This document shows positions 6,921-17,926 of a stretch of 64,000 nt of DNA, one piece after another. This DNA is from Peptococcaceae bacterium UBA4068 (lineage in GTDB: Bacteria > Bacillota > Dehalobacteriia > UBA4068). The notes beneath the pieces are model-generated. The model worked only from the letters and a program-made list of their open reading frames with translations. It was not told where the DNA came from and did not search any database. Numbering within the stretch: the first letter of the stretch is position 1; every line of letters starts with the position of its first letter. The stretch covers positions 124,001 to 188,000 of the forward strand of contig DFZA01000009.1 in assembly GCA_002382665.1 (NCBI GenBank), written 5' to 3'. The position numbers and the translations under genes are program-made.

Positions 6921-9900
6921 TTATTTTATTACGACATTTTCTTTTCCCAATATTTTACCTAACGCATCTATAGCTGCAAGATCAAGTCTAAATCCGCTGA
7001 TTGCCGGTAAATAGCAATATTGCGATAAATCGCAATAATATACAAGAACTTCAATGTCTCCGATGAAACTCATTAAAAAAGAAGAGATTTGTTGTCGCAG
7101 ATTGTCGTCCTTGCTATCCGGCAAGCGTAAATACAATTTCAGTGGCAACTTCAGATCGTTGATGGTAATTTCCTGCCCAGCTCCACTATTTTTTGTTTTA
7201 CCATCGACAAGCACAACTTTGCCTTCAACAATCATATCGGAAACCCGCTCGTAAACCCTGGCAAAAGCCGTGCAGCGAATAGCGCTGCCAGCATCCTCTA
7301 TTACAAATCCCGACATCATATCTCCGCGTTTTGTGACACGGTTTTTAACGGCAGAGATCAATCCGGCAATTCTCACATCCGCTCCGCTTTCCACTTCGGC
7401 AAGTTCGGCAATGGTATGGGAAATTTTAGGCTGTAACCACTTTTGATATACCTCCAGTGGATGTCCGCTGACATAAAACCCCAACATTTCTTTTTCCATG
7501 GCATACAAGTCCAGTATCGGGAATTCTGTTAACTGCTTAATCTCAATTTCCGGCGTATTGCTGCTTTCGTCCATACCAAAATCAAATAATGATAATTGCT
7601 CGCTATCCCGCGAACGCAGTAAGCGCCGGTTGAGATCCAGCATGGCGTCAAGCGCCGTTAACATGGAAGCTCTGTTATAACCCATGCCGTCAAAAGCGCC
7701 GCTTTTAATTAAGCTTTCCAGCATCCTCCTGTTTACGATAATCCGATCACAAAAATCCGCCAGTGATACAAACTTACCGTGCTCCTCGCGTTCTTCAATA
7801 ATTTTGCGTACAGCTTCCCTGCCCACATTTTTAATGGCGGCCATTGAGCAACGGATTTTTCCGTCAATTACCACAAATTTTAAATCGCTCTCATTGATTT
7901 GCGGCGGCAACACTGTAATACCCATTCTGCGACATTCGCCGATATACTCGCCGACTTTATCCGACCTGTCCATAACGCTGGTCAGCATAGCCGCCATAAA
8001 TTCCGCAGGATAATTTGCTTTAAGCCAGGCGGTTCGGTATGACACAAGAGCATACGCCGCGGAATGGCTCTTATTGAAACCATAACCGGCGAAATACTCA
8101 AGCAAAGTATATATATCGTCGGCGGTTTTCTTATCAACTCCGTTTTCTACGCAGCCGCAAACAAAATCACCACGCGCCTTAGCCAATATTTCCGCTTTCT
8201 TTTTACCCATTGCCCGCCGTAACATATCGGAAGCACCCAGGCTAAAACCGCCTAAAGCCGTTGAAATCCTCATTACCTGTTCCTGATAGAGAATGACACC
8301 ATATGTTTCCTCAAGTATTCCTTCCAGCAGCGGATGCATGTATGAAACCTTTTTCTTGCCATGCTTGCCGTCAATAAAATCATCAACCATACCGCTGCCC
8401 AAAGGGCCCGGTCGATACAACGCAACCAGAGCAATAATGTCCTCAAACCGCTCCGGTTTGAGGTTTTTGAGTATCTTACGCATGCCATCGCTTTCTAACT
8501 GGAATACGGCAACTGCATCACCGCTTCCCAGCATATCATAAGTAGCCTTATCATCAAGCGGTATTGACGAAATATCAACATCAATTCCAAACGAGCGTTT
8601 GATATTAATCAGGGCATCGTCGATCACCGATAATGTACGCAACCCCAATAAATCCATTTTCAGTAAGCCGCAGTCCTCTACTTGCTCCTTGGCAAACTGG
8701 GTAGTAATCAAGCCATCCGCGAGTTTCTGAACCGGCATATAACGGACCAGTTCCTCTTGTGCTATCACCACACCGGCGGCATGCTTACCGCAATGGCGCG
8801 GCATATTTTCTATCTGCTGGGCAATATCCAACACCTCATGAGCCGTTGGATCGCTCTCATAAGCCTTTTTCATCTCCGGAGATGCAGTCATCGCATCCTC
8901 AATTGTCTTAATCTTCGGATCATCAGGCACCAAATGGGAAATATTCATCGCCTGATCAAAAGGAATATCCAGTACCCGTCCGACATCCTGAATGGCCTGT
9001 TTTGACTTCATTACATTAAACGTAACGATCTGCGAGACTTTATCACTGCCATATTTATGAATCAAATATTCAACTACTTCACCGCGGCGCTCGTCGCAAA
9101 GATCTATGTCAATATCCGGCGGGGTTACGCGCTCAGGATTAAGAAAACGCTCAAACAACAGATCATATTTGATCGGATCAATATCGGTAATACCAAGACA
9201 ATATGCAACCAAACTCCCGGCTGCCGAACCCCTGCCAGGCCCCACGGAAATCCCATTGGTTTTGGCAAAATTAATCATATCCCAGACAATCAAAAAATAG
9301 CCGGGGAAATCCATCTTTTCAATTACTCCAAGCTCATAATCCATGCGTTGTTGAACATGATCAGGAACAGGATTATAACGTTTATATAGCCCTTCGTTAC
9401 ATAAATGCCGCAGATAACTGCTGAGATTATATCCGTCAGGAACTTGATAACGCGGTAAATACAGCTTACCGAACTTAAATTCCACATTGCAACGTTCCGC
9501 TATTTTCAAGGTGTTTTCCAGCGCCTGCGGCCACTGTTTAAATAACGCCGTCATTTCCTCGGAGGATTTAAGATAAAAATTATTATTGGGGAAACGCATT
9601 CTATTTTCATCTGCTCGTTTTTTACCGGTCTGAATACAAAGCAATATATCATGCATAGCCGCATCCTCGGCCTTGACATAATGCAGGTCGTTTGTTGCAA
9701 CCAACGGCAAATCCAGATCTTCGGCAAGTTTCACCAGCATTGGCAGGACTTTCTTTTCTTCCTCCATGCCGTGATTTTGAATCTCGATAAAATAGTTATC
9801 CTTGCCAAAAATATCACTGTATTGACGCGCCAACCGATAAGCCTCATCATTGCGACCGTCAAGTAAGAGCTGCGGCAATTGACCACCGATACATCCCGAA

Positions 9901-10304
9901 AGCGCAATCAACCCACCGCAATATTGTGTCAGCAACTCAACATCAACCCGAGGCTTATAATAAAATCCCTCAAGAAAAGCAAACGATACCAGCCGGCAAA
10001 GATTATTGTAACCTTGATTGTTCTCCGCCAATAATACCAAGTGATAAGCAAGGTCATCCTTATGATTTTTTTCAAATCGACTATGGGGAGCAACATAAAC
10101 CTCACAGCCGATAATTGGTTTGATACCAAGTTTGTTGGCTTTAGTATAAAAATCAATCACGCCGTACATTACGCCGTGATCAGTAATCGCACAAGCCGGC
10201 ATATTTAAATCGACTGCTCTTGACAGCAATTTATCTATACGGGCCGCCCCGTCCAACAAGCTGTATTCGGTATGATTATGTAAGTGAACAAAGTCCATAG
10301 ACAC
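6921..10304 (-). CDS. dnaE: DNA polymerase III alpha subunit DnaE
   Basis: A replicative C-family polymerase, 1127 residues. It begins with a PHP domain (FVHLHNHTEYSLLDGA, residues about 5-20; ITDHGVMYG). The catalytic aspartates are in PPDIDIDLCDERR (about residue 400), and the thumb/fingers motif FNKSHSAAYALVSYRTAWLK lies near 760. Helix-hairpin-helix and OB-fold regions follow (VRIAGLISAVKNRVTKRGDMM). This is the DnaE type (no inserted exonuclease), usually accompanied by PolC in Bacillota. radC lies 8 nt upstream, suggesting co-transcription. Confidence 0.96.
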   Translation of the reverse strand: MSMDFVHLHNHTEYSLLDGAARIDKLLSRAVDLNMPACAITDHGVMYGVIDFYTKANKLGIKPIIGCEVYVAPHSRFEKNHKDDLAYHLVLLAENNQGYNNLCRLVSFAFLEGFYYKPRVDVELLTQYCGGLIALSGCIGGQLPQLLLDGRNDEAYRLARQYSDIFGKDNYFIEIQNHGMEEEKKVLPMLVKLAEDLDLPLVATNDLHYVKAEDAAMHDILLCIQTGKKRADENRMRFPNNNFYLKSSEEMTALFKQWPQALENTLKIAERCNVEFKFGKLYLPRYQVPDGYNLSSYLRHLCNEGLYKRYNPVPDHVQQRMDYELGVIEKMDFPGYFLIVWDMINFAKTNGISVGPGRGSAAGSLVAYCLGITDIDPIKYDLLFERFLNPERVTPPDIDIDLCDERRGEVVEYLIHKYGSDKVSQIVTFNVMKSKQAIQDVGRVLDIPFDQAMNISHLVPDDPKIKTIEDAMTASPEMKKAYESDPTAHEVLDIAQQIENMPRHCGKHAAGVVIAQEELVRYMPVQKLADGLITTQFAKEQVEDCGLLKMDLLGLRTLSVIDDALINIKRSFGIDVDISSIPLDDKATYDMLGSGDAVAVFQLESDGMRKILKNLKPERFEDIIALVALYRPGPLGSGMVDDFIDGKHGKKKVSYMHPLLEGILEETYGVILYQEQVMRISTALGGFSLGASDMLRRAMGKKKAEILAKARGDFVCGCVENGVDKKTADDIYTLLEYFAGYGFNKSHSAAYALVSYRTAWLKANYPAEFMAAMLTSVMDRSDKVGEYIGECRRMGITVLPPQINESDLKFVVIDGKIRCSMAAIKNVGREAVRKIIEEREEHGKFVSLADFCDRIIVNRRMLESLIKSGAFDGMGYNRASMLTALDAMLDLNRRLLRSRDSEQLSLFDFGMDESSNTPEIEIKQLTEFPILDLYAMEKEMLGFYVSGHPLEVYQKWLQPKISHTIAELAEVESGADVRIAGLISAVKNRVTKRGDMMSGFVIEDAGSAIRCTAFARVYERVSDMIVEGKVVLVDGKTKNSGAGQEITINDLKLPLKLYLRLPDSKDDNLRQQISSFLMSFIGDIEVLVYYCDLSQYCYLPAISGFRLDLAAIDALGKILGKENVVIK

Positions 10305-10312
10305 TCCGCCCT

Positions 10313-11023
10313 TTAATTATTGAACATCAGCCCTTTTGCGGCAAAACTCAAAAATTCTTCATTACAAACAATTATATGGTCGATCACTTCAATATTAATC
10401 TCCGCTAATACGACGGCAATCCGCTGCGTCAACTGCATATCTACAGCAGTCGGCCGCAAACTGCCGCCGGGATGGTTGTGCGTCAGTACCACGCTTTTGG
10501 CTTTATGGCGCAACGCTGTTTCTACCACAATGCGCGGATAGATCGAAACCTCATTGATTGTTCCTTCCGCAATCAACGCTGGGCACAATATATGATTTTG
10601 AGAATCAAGACATACAAGATAAAAGGCCTCGTAATGGCGACCGATAAAAAGATTTACGGCATATTCGCCCAAGGCCTCCAATGAATAAACAGTTGTTTTT
10701 TCCGATGATTTGTCAATCAGATAACGCCGGGATACTTCCGGCACCATAGTCAACATCAAGGCAGTGTTACTGCCAACACCCTTAATTTTCATCAGGTCAT
10801 GGTAATCCGCTTCAAATACCCCCGCCAGCGAACCAAAAAAATCAATAAGCTGATGAGCCAAACCATTGGTATCCTGATACGGCAATCCATAAAACAGCAA
10901 TAATTCCAGCACTTGATGGTCATCAAAATGATCCAGCCCTTCCTTAAGGAAGCGTTGCTTAACTCTTTGGCGGTGACCGCTGTGAATTAGGTCTGATATC
11001 TCAGACTTTTTTGCTCTTCCCAT
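10313..11023 (-). CDS. radC: RadC-family JAB/MPN protein
   Basis: A 236-residue RadC/YeeS-type protein: an N-terminal helix-hairpin-helix region (LMKIKGVGSNTALML), then a JAB1/MPN metalloprotease-like domain with the zinc motif LTHNHPGGSLRPTAVD and an upstream Glu (EGTINEVSIYPR). Its name comes from an old repair phenotype that was later withdrawn; the true function is unsettled. The start is the ATG giving MGRAKKSEI, because GAGG lies 6 nt upstream. It is directly upstream of dnaE. Confidence 0.9.
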   Translation of the reverse strand: MGRAKKSEISDLIHSGHRQRVKQRFLKEGLDHFDDHQVLELLLFYGLPYQDTNGLAHQLIDFFGSLAGVFEADYHDLMKIKGVGSNTALMLTMVPEVSRRYLIDKSSEKTTVYSLEALGEYAVNLFIGRHYEAFYLVCLDSQNHILCPALIAEGTINEVSIYPRIVVETALRHKAKSVVLTHNHPGGSLRPTAVDMQLTQRIAVVLAEINIEVIDHIIVCNEEFLSFAAKGLMFNN

Positions 11024-11078
11024 GGCAATCCTCATTATAAATAAGAATCTATATTACATTTTCCTAATTAGAACGACT

Positions 11079-12017
11079 TTATTGCTCTTTTTCATTTTGC
11101 TGTTCGCCAAAATGCTCTGTGATCATCGCCTGATCCTTTTCCTGATCAAGCTTCCAATAACTGATCCCGTTTAAATTGTAGAAAGTTCCAGGTAAAGTAT
11201 CGCTGCTTATCTGATCATTACTGATATCTTTAAGCAGTAACGCCGCTTTCAACATCTGCGATTTGGTCATATTAGTATCAATGGCAGACAACAATTTCGG
11301 AACAACTTCAGGCAGTTTATCATAATTTTCCGACGCCATCATCTTTTTAAACACAGCAATCATAAATTGCTGCTGACGGGAAACTCGGGTAATATCGCCA
11401 AGAGGGTCATGGCGAAAACGCACGTACTGCAGCGCTTTTTCTCCGTCAAGCAACTGCGGACCTGCCTGAATATCAATCAAACCATCATATGTTTGAAAAT
11501 ACATGCGTTTATCGACATTTATCTCAATCCCACCCAGGGTATCGATCACGGATTTAAAACCGTCAAAATCAGTAACCGCATAATAGTCCACCGGTACGTT
11601 TAGTGTTTTTTCGACCGTATCAATCAAAAGATCCATTCCGCCTGCGGCATATGCATGGTTAATCTTATCCTTGCCTTCTCCCTCAATATCCACATAGCTA
11701 TCACGCGGTATGGAAAGCAGAAACACATCTTTATTCTCCACGTCCACTGTTGCCAAAATAATTGTGTCGGAACGTCCCGTGTCCTGGATTACTTTATTAT
11801 TATCATCAGCGCCAACAATTAAAATAGTGAATTTATTATCCGAAAATATCGCAGTCTCTGCACCAAGATCGCTGCGGTTCGGTACCAGATCATTAGATTT
11901 GCCGTTCCACCAGGCATAACCTAAAACTAAAGCAACTACTATAATTATTATTACTATAGGGCCGGTTTTTAATTTTTTCCTTTTTGTTTTTTTAATTGAC
12001 TGTTCAACATCTGTCAC
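11079..12017 (-). CDS. LytR-CpsA-Psr (LCP) family cell-wall glycopolymer ligase
   Basis: LCP proteins attach teichoic-acid-like or other secondary polymers from lipid carriers to peptidoglycan outside the membrane. This 312-residue protein has a short basic cytoplasmic N terminus, one membrane helix (VIIIIVVALVLGYAWW, about 23-38) and an LCP domain: ILIVGADDNN, GRSDTIILATVDVENK, LLSIPRDSYVDIEG, KINHAYAAGG and YVRFRHDPLGDITRVSRQQQF. These include the arginines and aspartates that bind pyrophosphate. The polymer is not known. Confidence 0.92.
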   Translation of the reverse strand: MTDVEQSIKKTKRKKLKTGPIVIIIIVVALVLGYAWWNGKSNDLVPNRSDLGAETAIFSDNKFTILIVGADDNNKVIQDTGRSDTIILATVDVENKDVFLLSIPRDSYVDIEGEGKDKINHAYAAGGMDLLIDTVEKTLNVPVDYYAVTDFDGFKSVIDTLGGIEINVDKRMYFQTYDGLIDIQAGPQLLDGEKALQYVRFRHDPLGDITRVSRQQQFMIAVFKKMMASENYDKLPEVVPKLLSAIDTNMTKSQMLKAALLLKDISNDQISSDTLPGTFYNLNGISYWKLDQEKDQAMITEHFGEQQNEKEQ

Positions 12018-12035
12018 AAAAAGGCCTCCTTGCTT

Positions 12036-13529
<1,494 letters not shown>

Positions 13530-13557
13530 TTAATTAAACAGCAATATTTATTAAAAG

Positions 13558-13586
13558 ATTATAACACTTATGATAATAAATTGTAA
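13558..13586 (-). promoter_or_regulatory. guaB promoter
   Basis: On the minus strand, TTACAA, a 17-bp spacer and a perfect TATAAT end about 53 nt before the guaB ATG. Confidence 0.65.
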
Positions 13587-13611
13587 CCCCCAAATCTGAT
13601 AAAAAAAGTAA

Positions 13612-14355
13612 TTAAATAATTAACCATAAAAAAATATATATTATTAAAAACAACAATTCCGACCAAGCCAATAATGCACCATAGCAGGCAGGATACATTC
13701 CGCCTTGTTTTTTGCGGATCAGCGCCCAAAAATATACGGCAAATAAAGATATTAACAAAGTTGGCCATAAAATTGAATTAGTCAAAAAGATTACAATTGT
13801 CAAAGCCAACAATGAAGCAACCAGAAAATCTCCCCGCCGAAAAGACTGATGCAGCTGATTTGTCCCCCAGGTCGCAAAATCATAAACCAACCAAACATAA
13901 ATCCAGCGGGAAAAAATCGCAGCTGCAGGTATTGCCGATAGATAAATACCAAGTTGATAATATTTAATAAACAAGCAATAAACTCCGTACTTTATCAGCA
14001 AAAAGGCTATTGCGGCAATTATTCCCGGATAGCCGACTTTAACCTTCGTTTCGCTGATCGCTGACGTTGCTCCCGGCTTGTCCGCATGAGGATCAATGCC
14101 ATCGGCAAAATTGATGATGTCTTTAAGATAAACACCACTGTCGAAAAGCACATCAACAATCAATAAGCTGCTGGCGGCGGCAGCCATTCCGAATACCCGC
14201 AATAAATTGACAGAGCCCACCAATACAAATCCGGCCATCAATCCCCAGATCGGCAATAATCTCAAGGCTCGAGGCCATAACAACTGTTCATCATCTTTAC
14301 TGTACCGCATTGGCAAATAGCTTGCCTTAGAAATCAGCAATATAAACTCTTTCAT
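13612..14355 (-). CDS. CobS-like adenosylcobinamide-GDP ribazoletransferase, divergent
   Basis: A 247-residue protein with several membrane helices. VYLKDIINFADGIDPHADKPG (about 75-95) matches the metal-binding loop of cobalamin-5'-phosphate synthase, and FSRWIYVWLVYDFATWG and CYGALLAWSELLFLI occupy the places of later conserved segments. CobS joins lower-ligand ribazole to adenosylcobinamide-GDP in the last steps of B12 synthesis. The usual MRDSRIG motif is replaced by ISETKVKVG, so the assignment is tentative and activity uncertain. No other cob genes are near. The start is at MKEFILL behind GAGGA. Confidence 0.5.
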   Translation of the reverse strand: MKEFILLISKASYLPMRYSKDDEQLLWPRALRLLPIWGLMAGFVLVGSVNLLRVFGMAAAASSLLIVDVLFDSGVYLKDIINFADGIDPHADKPGATSAISETKVKVGYPGIIAAIAFLLIKYGVYCLFIKYYQLGIYLSAIPAAAIFSRWIYVWLVYDFATWGTNQLHQSFRRGDFLVASLLALTIVIFLTNSILWPTLLISLFAVYFWALIRKKQGGMYPACYGALLAWSELLFLIIYIFLWLII

Positions 14356-14417
14356 GATCTGTTCCTCAGAATCATTTTGCCTAATTATAATATTTACAGC
14401 AGATTTTGGCAACCATC

Positions 14418-14448
14418 ATCTAAAAAGAGGACGCTCACGCGCCCTCTT
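14418..14448 (-). terminator. Terminator
   Basis: An AAAAGAGG/CCTCTTTT hairpin with a T run on the minus strand follows the stop of the small coiled-coil gene. Confidence 0.85.
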
Positions 14449-14709
14449 TTAACTTAATTGTCTTAGCTGTTCCTCAAGTTCACAAATACGTTTGTTTTTT
14501 TCCCAGATTATCGCCGCATAATTGCTTCCAGATTTTTTCAGTTTTGTTTGCTCTTTATTTAGATGCTCTATTTCCTCTTTACTGCGGAGCTGAACTTCTT
14601 CAAGCAGACTCATTAATATACGCCTACTCATCCGCAAACTGGAAATATTATCCTGCAACCTGCGGATTTTCTCCTGATAACGGGCTATATCATCTTGGGT
14701 ATCTGCCAT
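14449..14709 (-). CDS. Small coiled-coil protein, unknown function
   Basis: An 86-residue, highly charged helical protein with heptad character throughout (ARYQEKIRRLQDNISSLRMSRR, then KEEIEHLNKEQTKLKK). No membrane helix or signal peptide. I do not recognise a family. It sits 42 nt after the PHP-domain gene on the same strand and ends in a terminator, so it is probably the last gene of that transcription unit. Confidence 0.6.
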   Translation of the reverse strand: MADTQDDIARYQEKIRRLQDNISSLRMSRRILMSLLEEVQLRSKEEIEHLNKEQTKLKKSGSNYAAIIWEKNKRICELEEQLRQLS

Positions 14710-14751
14710 AATTATTCCCTCCTGGGATAGTATATGTTGGAGAAAACTTTT

Positions 14752-15585
14752 TTAATCACGGGCAGCCAATTTTTGTTGACGTAAACGTGCTAAAAGCTCC
14801 ACCTGCGATAGTGCAGCTACACGGTAACCGACACAGCGCATTCCTGCACTATGAAAATCAGAACCGCCTGTCGCAGCAATTCGTAAACGGTGGCTAAGCT
14901 GTAAATATTTTTTTTCATCCGCAATATTATGCTCCGGATGGAAAGCCTCGATGCCAATAATTCCCTGTTTAACCAACCTGCCGATCAAATAATCCGGTAC
15001 ACCTACACCCGGATGCGCCAATACGGCAGCGCCTTTGGCATCTGTAATTCTTTTAACTGCCTCATAAGGCGTCATCTTCATGCGCGGCACATAAGCCGGC
15101 ATACCCTGGCCTAGCCATTTTACGAAAGCTTCTTTAATATTATCCACATATCCGGATTCCACCATTGCTTTGGCAATATGAGGCCTGCCAATTGAATCAC
15201 AATTCCCGGCAGAGGCAATAATCTTATCCGCATCCAATTTCATACCCAGCATGTCTAAACGAGCAACAATTTTGTAGCAGCGCTGCTCTCTTGCTTCACG
15301 AAGTTCACGCAGCCGTCCGTCGGCTTCAATATCGTCAGTATCAATCCAGTAACCAAGCACATGAATATCCCGACCATCATGCTTCGTAGAAAGCTCAATG
15401 CCGGGGATAACCGGAAAATTGCATTTTTTACCATAGTCTATTGCCGCTTTTATACCTGTTACAGTATCATGATCGGTTATGGCGATACCGTCTAAACCTT
15501 TAGCAATTGCCGCATCAATAATTTGTTGGGCAGACCAACTGCCATCGGAGGCAATGCTATGAATATGCATATCAAAGCCTGGCAT
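14752..15585 (-). CDS. PHP-domain phosphoesterase (YciV/TrpH-like)
   Basis: A 277-residue PHP metallo-phosphoesterase. All metal-binding motifs are visible: DMHIHSIASDGSWS at the N terminus, AITDHDTV, IPGIELSTKHDGRDIHVLGYW, LAHPGVGV, EAFHPEH and GSDFHS. Members act as 5'-3' exonucleases on short RNA/DNA ends (RNase AM) or 3',5'-nucleoside bisphosphate phosphatases; which applies here is not known. It follows the dipeptidase gene by 11 nt. Confidence 0.85.
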   Translation of the reverse strand: MPGFDMHIHSIASDGSWSAQQIIDAAIAKGLDGIAITDHDTVTGIKAAIDYGKKCNFPVIPGIELSTKHDGRDIHVLGYWIDTDDIEADGRLRELREAREQRCYKIVARLDMLGMKLDADKIIASAGNCDSIGRPHIAKAMVESGYVDNIKEAFVKWLGQGMPAYVPRMKMTPYEAVKRITDAKGAAVLAHPGVGVPDYLIGRLVKQGIIGIEAFHPEHNIADEKKYLQLSHRLRIAATGGSDFHSAGMRCVGYRVAALSQVELLARLRQQKLAARD

Positions 15586-15596
15586 AACTCACCGCC

Positions 15597-16502
15597 CTAT
15601 TCCTTCAACACCCGCTCTAAAAGCTGAATATAATTACCGCCGGCAACCTTGGCAATATCCTGGTCGCTCCAACCTCTGTCGGCTAATTGCTGCCATATCC
15701 GTGTCAAATATTCGGCTCCGGCTAATTCCTTTACAATCTTGGCACCGTCAAAATCCGAACCGATACCAACGTGTTCGATACCGGCCTGTTCAACAGCGTG
15801 TTCAATATGCTCGCATACCGTATTAATACCTGGACTCGGGCCTAAAAAGTCAACCGCCAAACAAATCCCGACAACACCATTACAAGCAGCCAGCTTTTTT
15901 AGTTGTGCATCGTCAAGATTACGCTTGTGTGAAAATAAAGCATCACAAGCCGTATGCGATACCATAAATGGCTGCTGGGACAAGTCAGCAAGCTGATAAA
16001 AGCTCTCTTCCGACAAATGTGCGCCATCAAGTAATATCCCCAATTGATTACAGTATTCAATCAGCTTTTGTCCCTGCAAACTGATATTACCGCCCTCACT
16101 GGCGCCTCCGGCAAATTGATTGCGATAATTCCAGGTCAGACCGACAAAGCGTAAACCAGCCTGATAATAATGCTGTAAAACTGCATAATCGTTACTTAAA
16201 AACCCACATCCTTCGGCGCCAAGTATGACAAATTTTTGACCGCACTTTAATTGTTGCTTGCTCCGCAATATCCGGCAAAAAGATTGATGTTCCATCACAT
16301 CCGTCAACAATGCCCAAAACAAAGAAGCAAATTGCTGCGATTGATTATCGGCGTAACGCCCCGGATGGATAAATATCGCCAGAAACGCACCGTCCAAATG
16401 CTGGTTCAATCTCTTCAGATCAGCATGAGCTTGAGGCAGGTTTAAGATACTGGATTGCTCCCGCAAAAACAAAGCCGTATCCCAATGTCCATCGATAATC
16501 AT
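15597..16502 (-). CDS. Membrane dipeptidase family (peptidase M19)
   Basis: A 301-residue zinc dipeptidase of the renal dipeptidase family, a TIM-barrel amidohydrolase. Metal ligands and motifs are present: IDGHWDTALF at the N terminus (HxD), LGAEGCGF, VGLTWNYRNQFAGG, MVSHTACDALFSHKRN and HVGIGSDFDGA. Substrates are usually L-D or D-containing dipeptides. There is no signal peptide, so it is cytoplasmic. The start is at MIIDGHWD, behind GGGGCGGAG. Confidence 0.9.
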   Translation of the reverse strand: MIIDGHWDTALFLREQSSILNLPQAHADLKRLNQHLDGAFLAIFIHPGRYADNQSQQFASLFWALLTDVMEHQSFCRILRSKQQLKCGQKFVILGAEGCGFLSNDYAVLQHYYQAGLRFVGLTWNYRNQFAGGASEGGNISLQGQKLIEYCNQLGILLDGAHLSEESFYQLADLSQQPFMVSHTACDALFSHKRNLDDAQLKKLAACNGVVGICLAVDFLGPSPGINTVCEHIEHAVEQAGIEHVGIGSDFDGAKIVKELAGAEYLTRIWQQLADRGWSDQDIAKVAGGNYIQLLERVLKE

Positions 16503-16549
16503 AACTCCGCCCCCTTGATTAATTATATGAGCGAAGTATGAGAAAAGCA

Positions 16550-17329
16550 CTATAACGACGGTTTAATAAAGTTTAGCAGTTTTATACCCCGGCATTTACC
16601 ATCAGCCAGGTCGAAAATCACACCATTAAACTGTAAATCACCTTGAGCCGGCTCAAAATGTCTGGGCATTTGATATAAGAAACGGTTGATAACAATATCC
16701 TTATCCATACCTAAAACAGAATCATAGGGGCCGGTCATGCCTGCGTCAGTTAAATACCCGCAGCCTTGTGGCATGATGCGCGGATCGTTAGTCTGAACAT
16801 GAGTATGAGTACCAACCAAAGCGCTGATTCTTCCGTCAAGATACCAGGCCAAAGCCATTTTTTCGCTGGTCGCCTCGGCATGAATATCAACAAATATATA
16901 ATCAACTTGATTAGAGTATTCTTTAATAACCTGATTAATAGCTTGAAACGGACAATTGGCCGGCGGCATAAAGGTGCGCCCAACTACGGAAATAACCAGT
17001 ATTTTGCTACCACCTACATTATATATTCGTGAACCTTGACCAGGCAGATCAGGATGGATATTAAGAGGCCGGATAATGCGATCGGCATCGCCAATAAAAT
17101 TATTGATGTCTTTATTATCCCATATATGATTACCCATGGTAAAGGCGTCAATACCAACATTTATCATTTCATCATATATTTTACGGTTGATACCAAACCC
17201 GCCGGCAAGATTCTCACCATTGGCGATAGTAAAATCCACCTGATAATCAACTAAAATCTGCGGCAGACTTTCGCTAATCATATGCCGACCTGGTGAACCT
17301 ACTATGTCTCCGATAAACAGTAATTTCAT
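16550..17329 (-). CDS. YmdB-type metallophosphoesterase (TIGR00282)
   Basis: A 259-residue calcineurin-like phosphoesterase. The two-metal site is clear: FIGDIVGSPGR, ANGENLAGGFG, MGNHIWDNKD, VDIHAEATSEK, VGTHTHVQTND. The Bacillus homologue YmdB is a 2',3'-cyclic nucleotide phosphodiesterase that influences biofilm and motility decisions. In most Bacillota it directly follows rny; here about 0.8 kb of small accessory genes separates them. The dipeptidase lies immediately downstream. Confidence 0.92.
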   Translation of the reverse strand: MKLLFIGDIVGSPGRHMISESLPQILVDYQVDFTIANGENLAGGFGINRKIYDEMINVGIDAFTMGNHIWDNKDINNFIGDADRIIRPLNIHPDLPGQGSRIYNVGGSKILVISVVGRTFMPPANCPFQAINQVIKEYSNQVDYIFVDIHAEATSEKMALAWYLDGRISALVGTHTHVQTNDPRIMPQGCGYLTDAGMTGPYDSVLGMDKDIVINRFLYQMPRHFEPAQGDLQFNGVIFDLADGKCRGIKLLNFIKPSL

Positions 17330-17450
17330 CTGATATTACCTTTCTAAAAAACCCTTCACAACAATCATTTTGCCCTCCACAGAGTTAATAAAACAATAAT
17401 TAGTATATTATAACAAATATGATTGGTAAATACAAAGGAGGTGTCATATT

Positions 17451-17558
17451 ATGACAACACTTTATATTTTGCAAGATGAAGGATGGACAGTCGCTCTTCG
17501 AGCACTCGCTGCCGCTTCACTCCACCTATCCCTTCGTTTTACTCGCGCTTTCTCATAA
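17451..17558 (+). CDS. Possible 35-residue ORF or gene remnant
   Basis: A very strong AAAGGAGGTG sits 7 nt before an ATG that opens MTTLYILQDEGWTVALRALA and stops after 35 codons. Only the first dozen residues look protein-like; the rest is Leu/Ala/Ser-rich and may be out of its original frame. It may be the stump of a longer gene lost by deletion. I do not recognise the protein. Confidence 0.25.
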   Translation: MTTLYILQDEGWTVALRALAAASLHLSLRFTRAFS

Positions 17559-17645
17559 ATCCGGTTCGAATCCTTTTCCAATTTTACACAAAAAACGGTT
17601 AAAAGACTGTCTTTGTAAGAATAGTGTACATCCTAACTTCTTAAG

Positions 17646-17816
17646 TTATTTTGAATTCAATTCAATTATACCATGATTACTTTCATAACTTTTAACGCAA
17701 TCTCTTATCAGTATTATTATTTGGCTATTTGCCGAACGACCTTCATAATCGGAAACAACATGTAATTTTTTCAATAGTTCTTCATCAATCCTTATAGAAA
17801 GACTTTTCGTAGACAT
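17646..17816 (-). CDS. Ribbon-helix-helix (Arc/CopG-type) small DNA-binding protein
   Basis: A 56-residue protein starting MSTKSLSIRIDEELLKKL, the N-terminal strand and helix of a ribbon-helix-helix dimer, followed by YEGRSANSQIIILIRDCVK, the second helix. Such proteins repress their own promoters, toxin-antitoxin operons or phage genes. A good AGGGGTG Shine-Dalgarno lies 7 nt before the ATG. It is transcribed divergently from the 53-residue gene that follows, so the 110-bp gap between them probably holds a shared operator. Confidence 0.75.
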   Translation of the reverse strand: MSTKSLSIRIDEELLKKLHVVSDYEGRSANSQIIILIRDCVKSYESNHGIIELNSK

Positions 17817-17926
17817 AATTTCACCCCTAAATAAATGTTTTTTGCATTTATTTTAGGCATATTATGTGTTATAATGCGCGATATAGATATAAATTGCATC
17901 TAAATTATTTTTTGGAGATGTGTCTA

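Noticed and set aside
17451..17486. Possible Cas1-like N terminus (MTTLYILQDEG)
   Set aside because: Only a few residues could be compared, and no CRISPR array or other cas gene is present in the window.
17560..17590. GGTTCGAATCC looks like a tRNA T-arm
   Set aside because: The T stem does not pair properly and no acceptor, D or anticodon arms fit; also no CCA.
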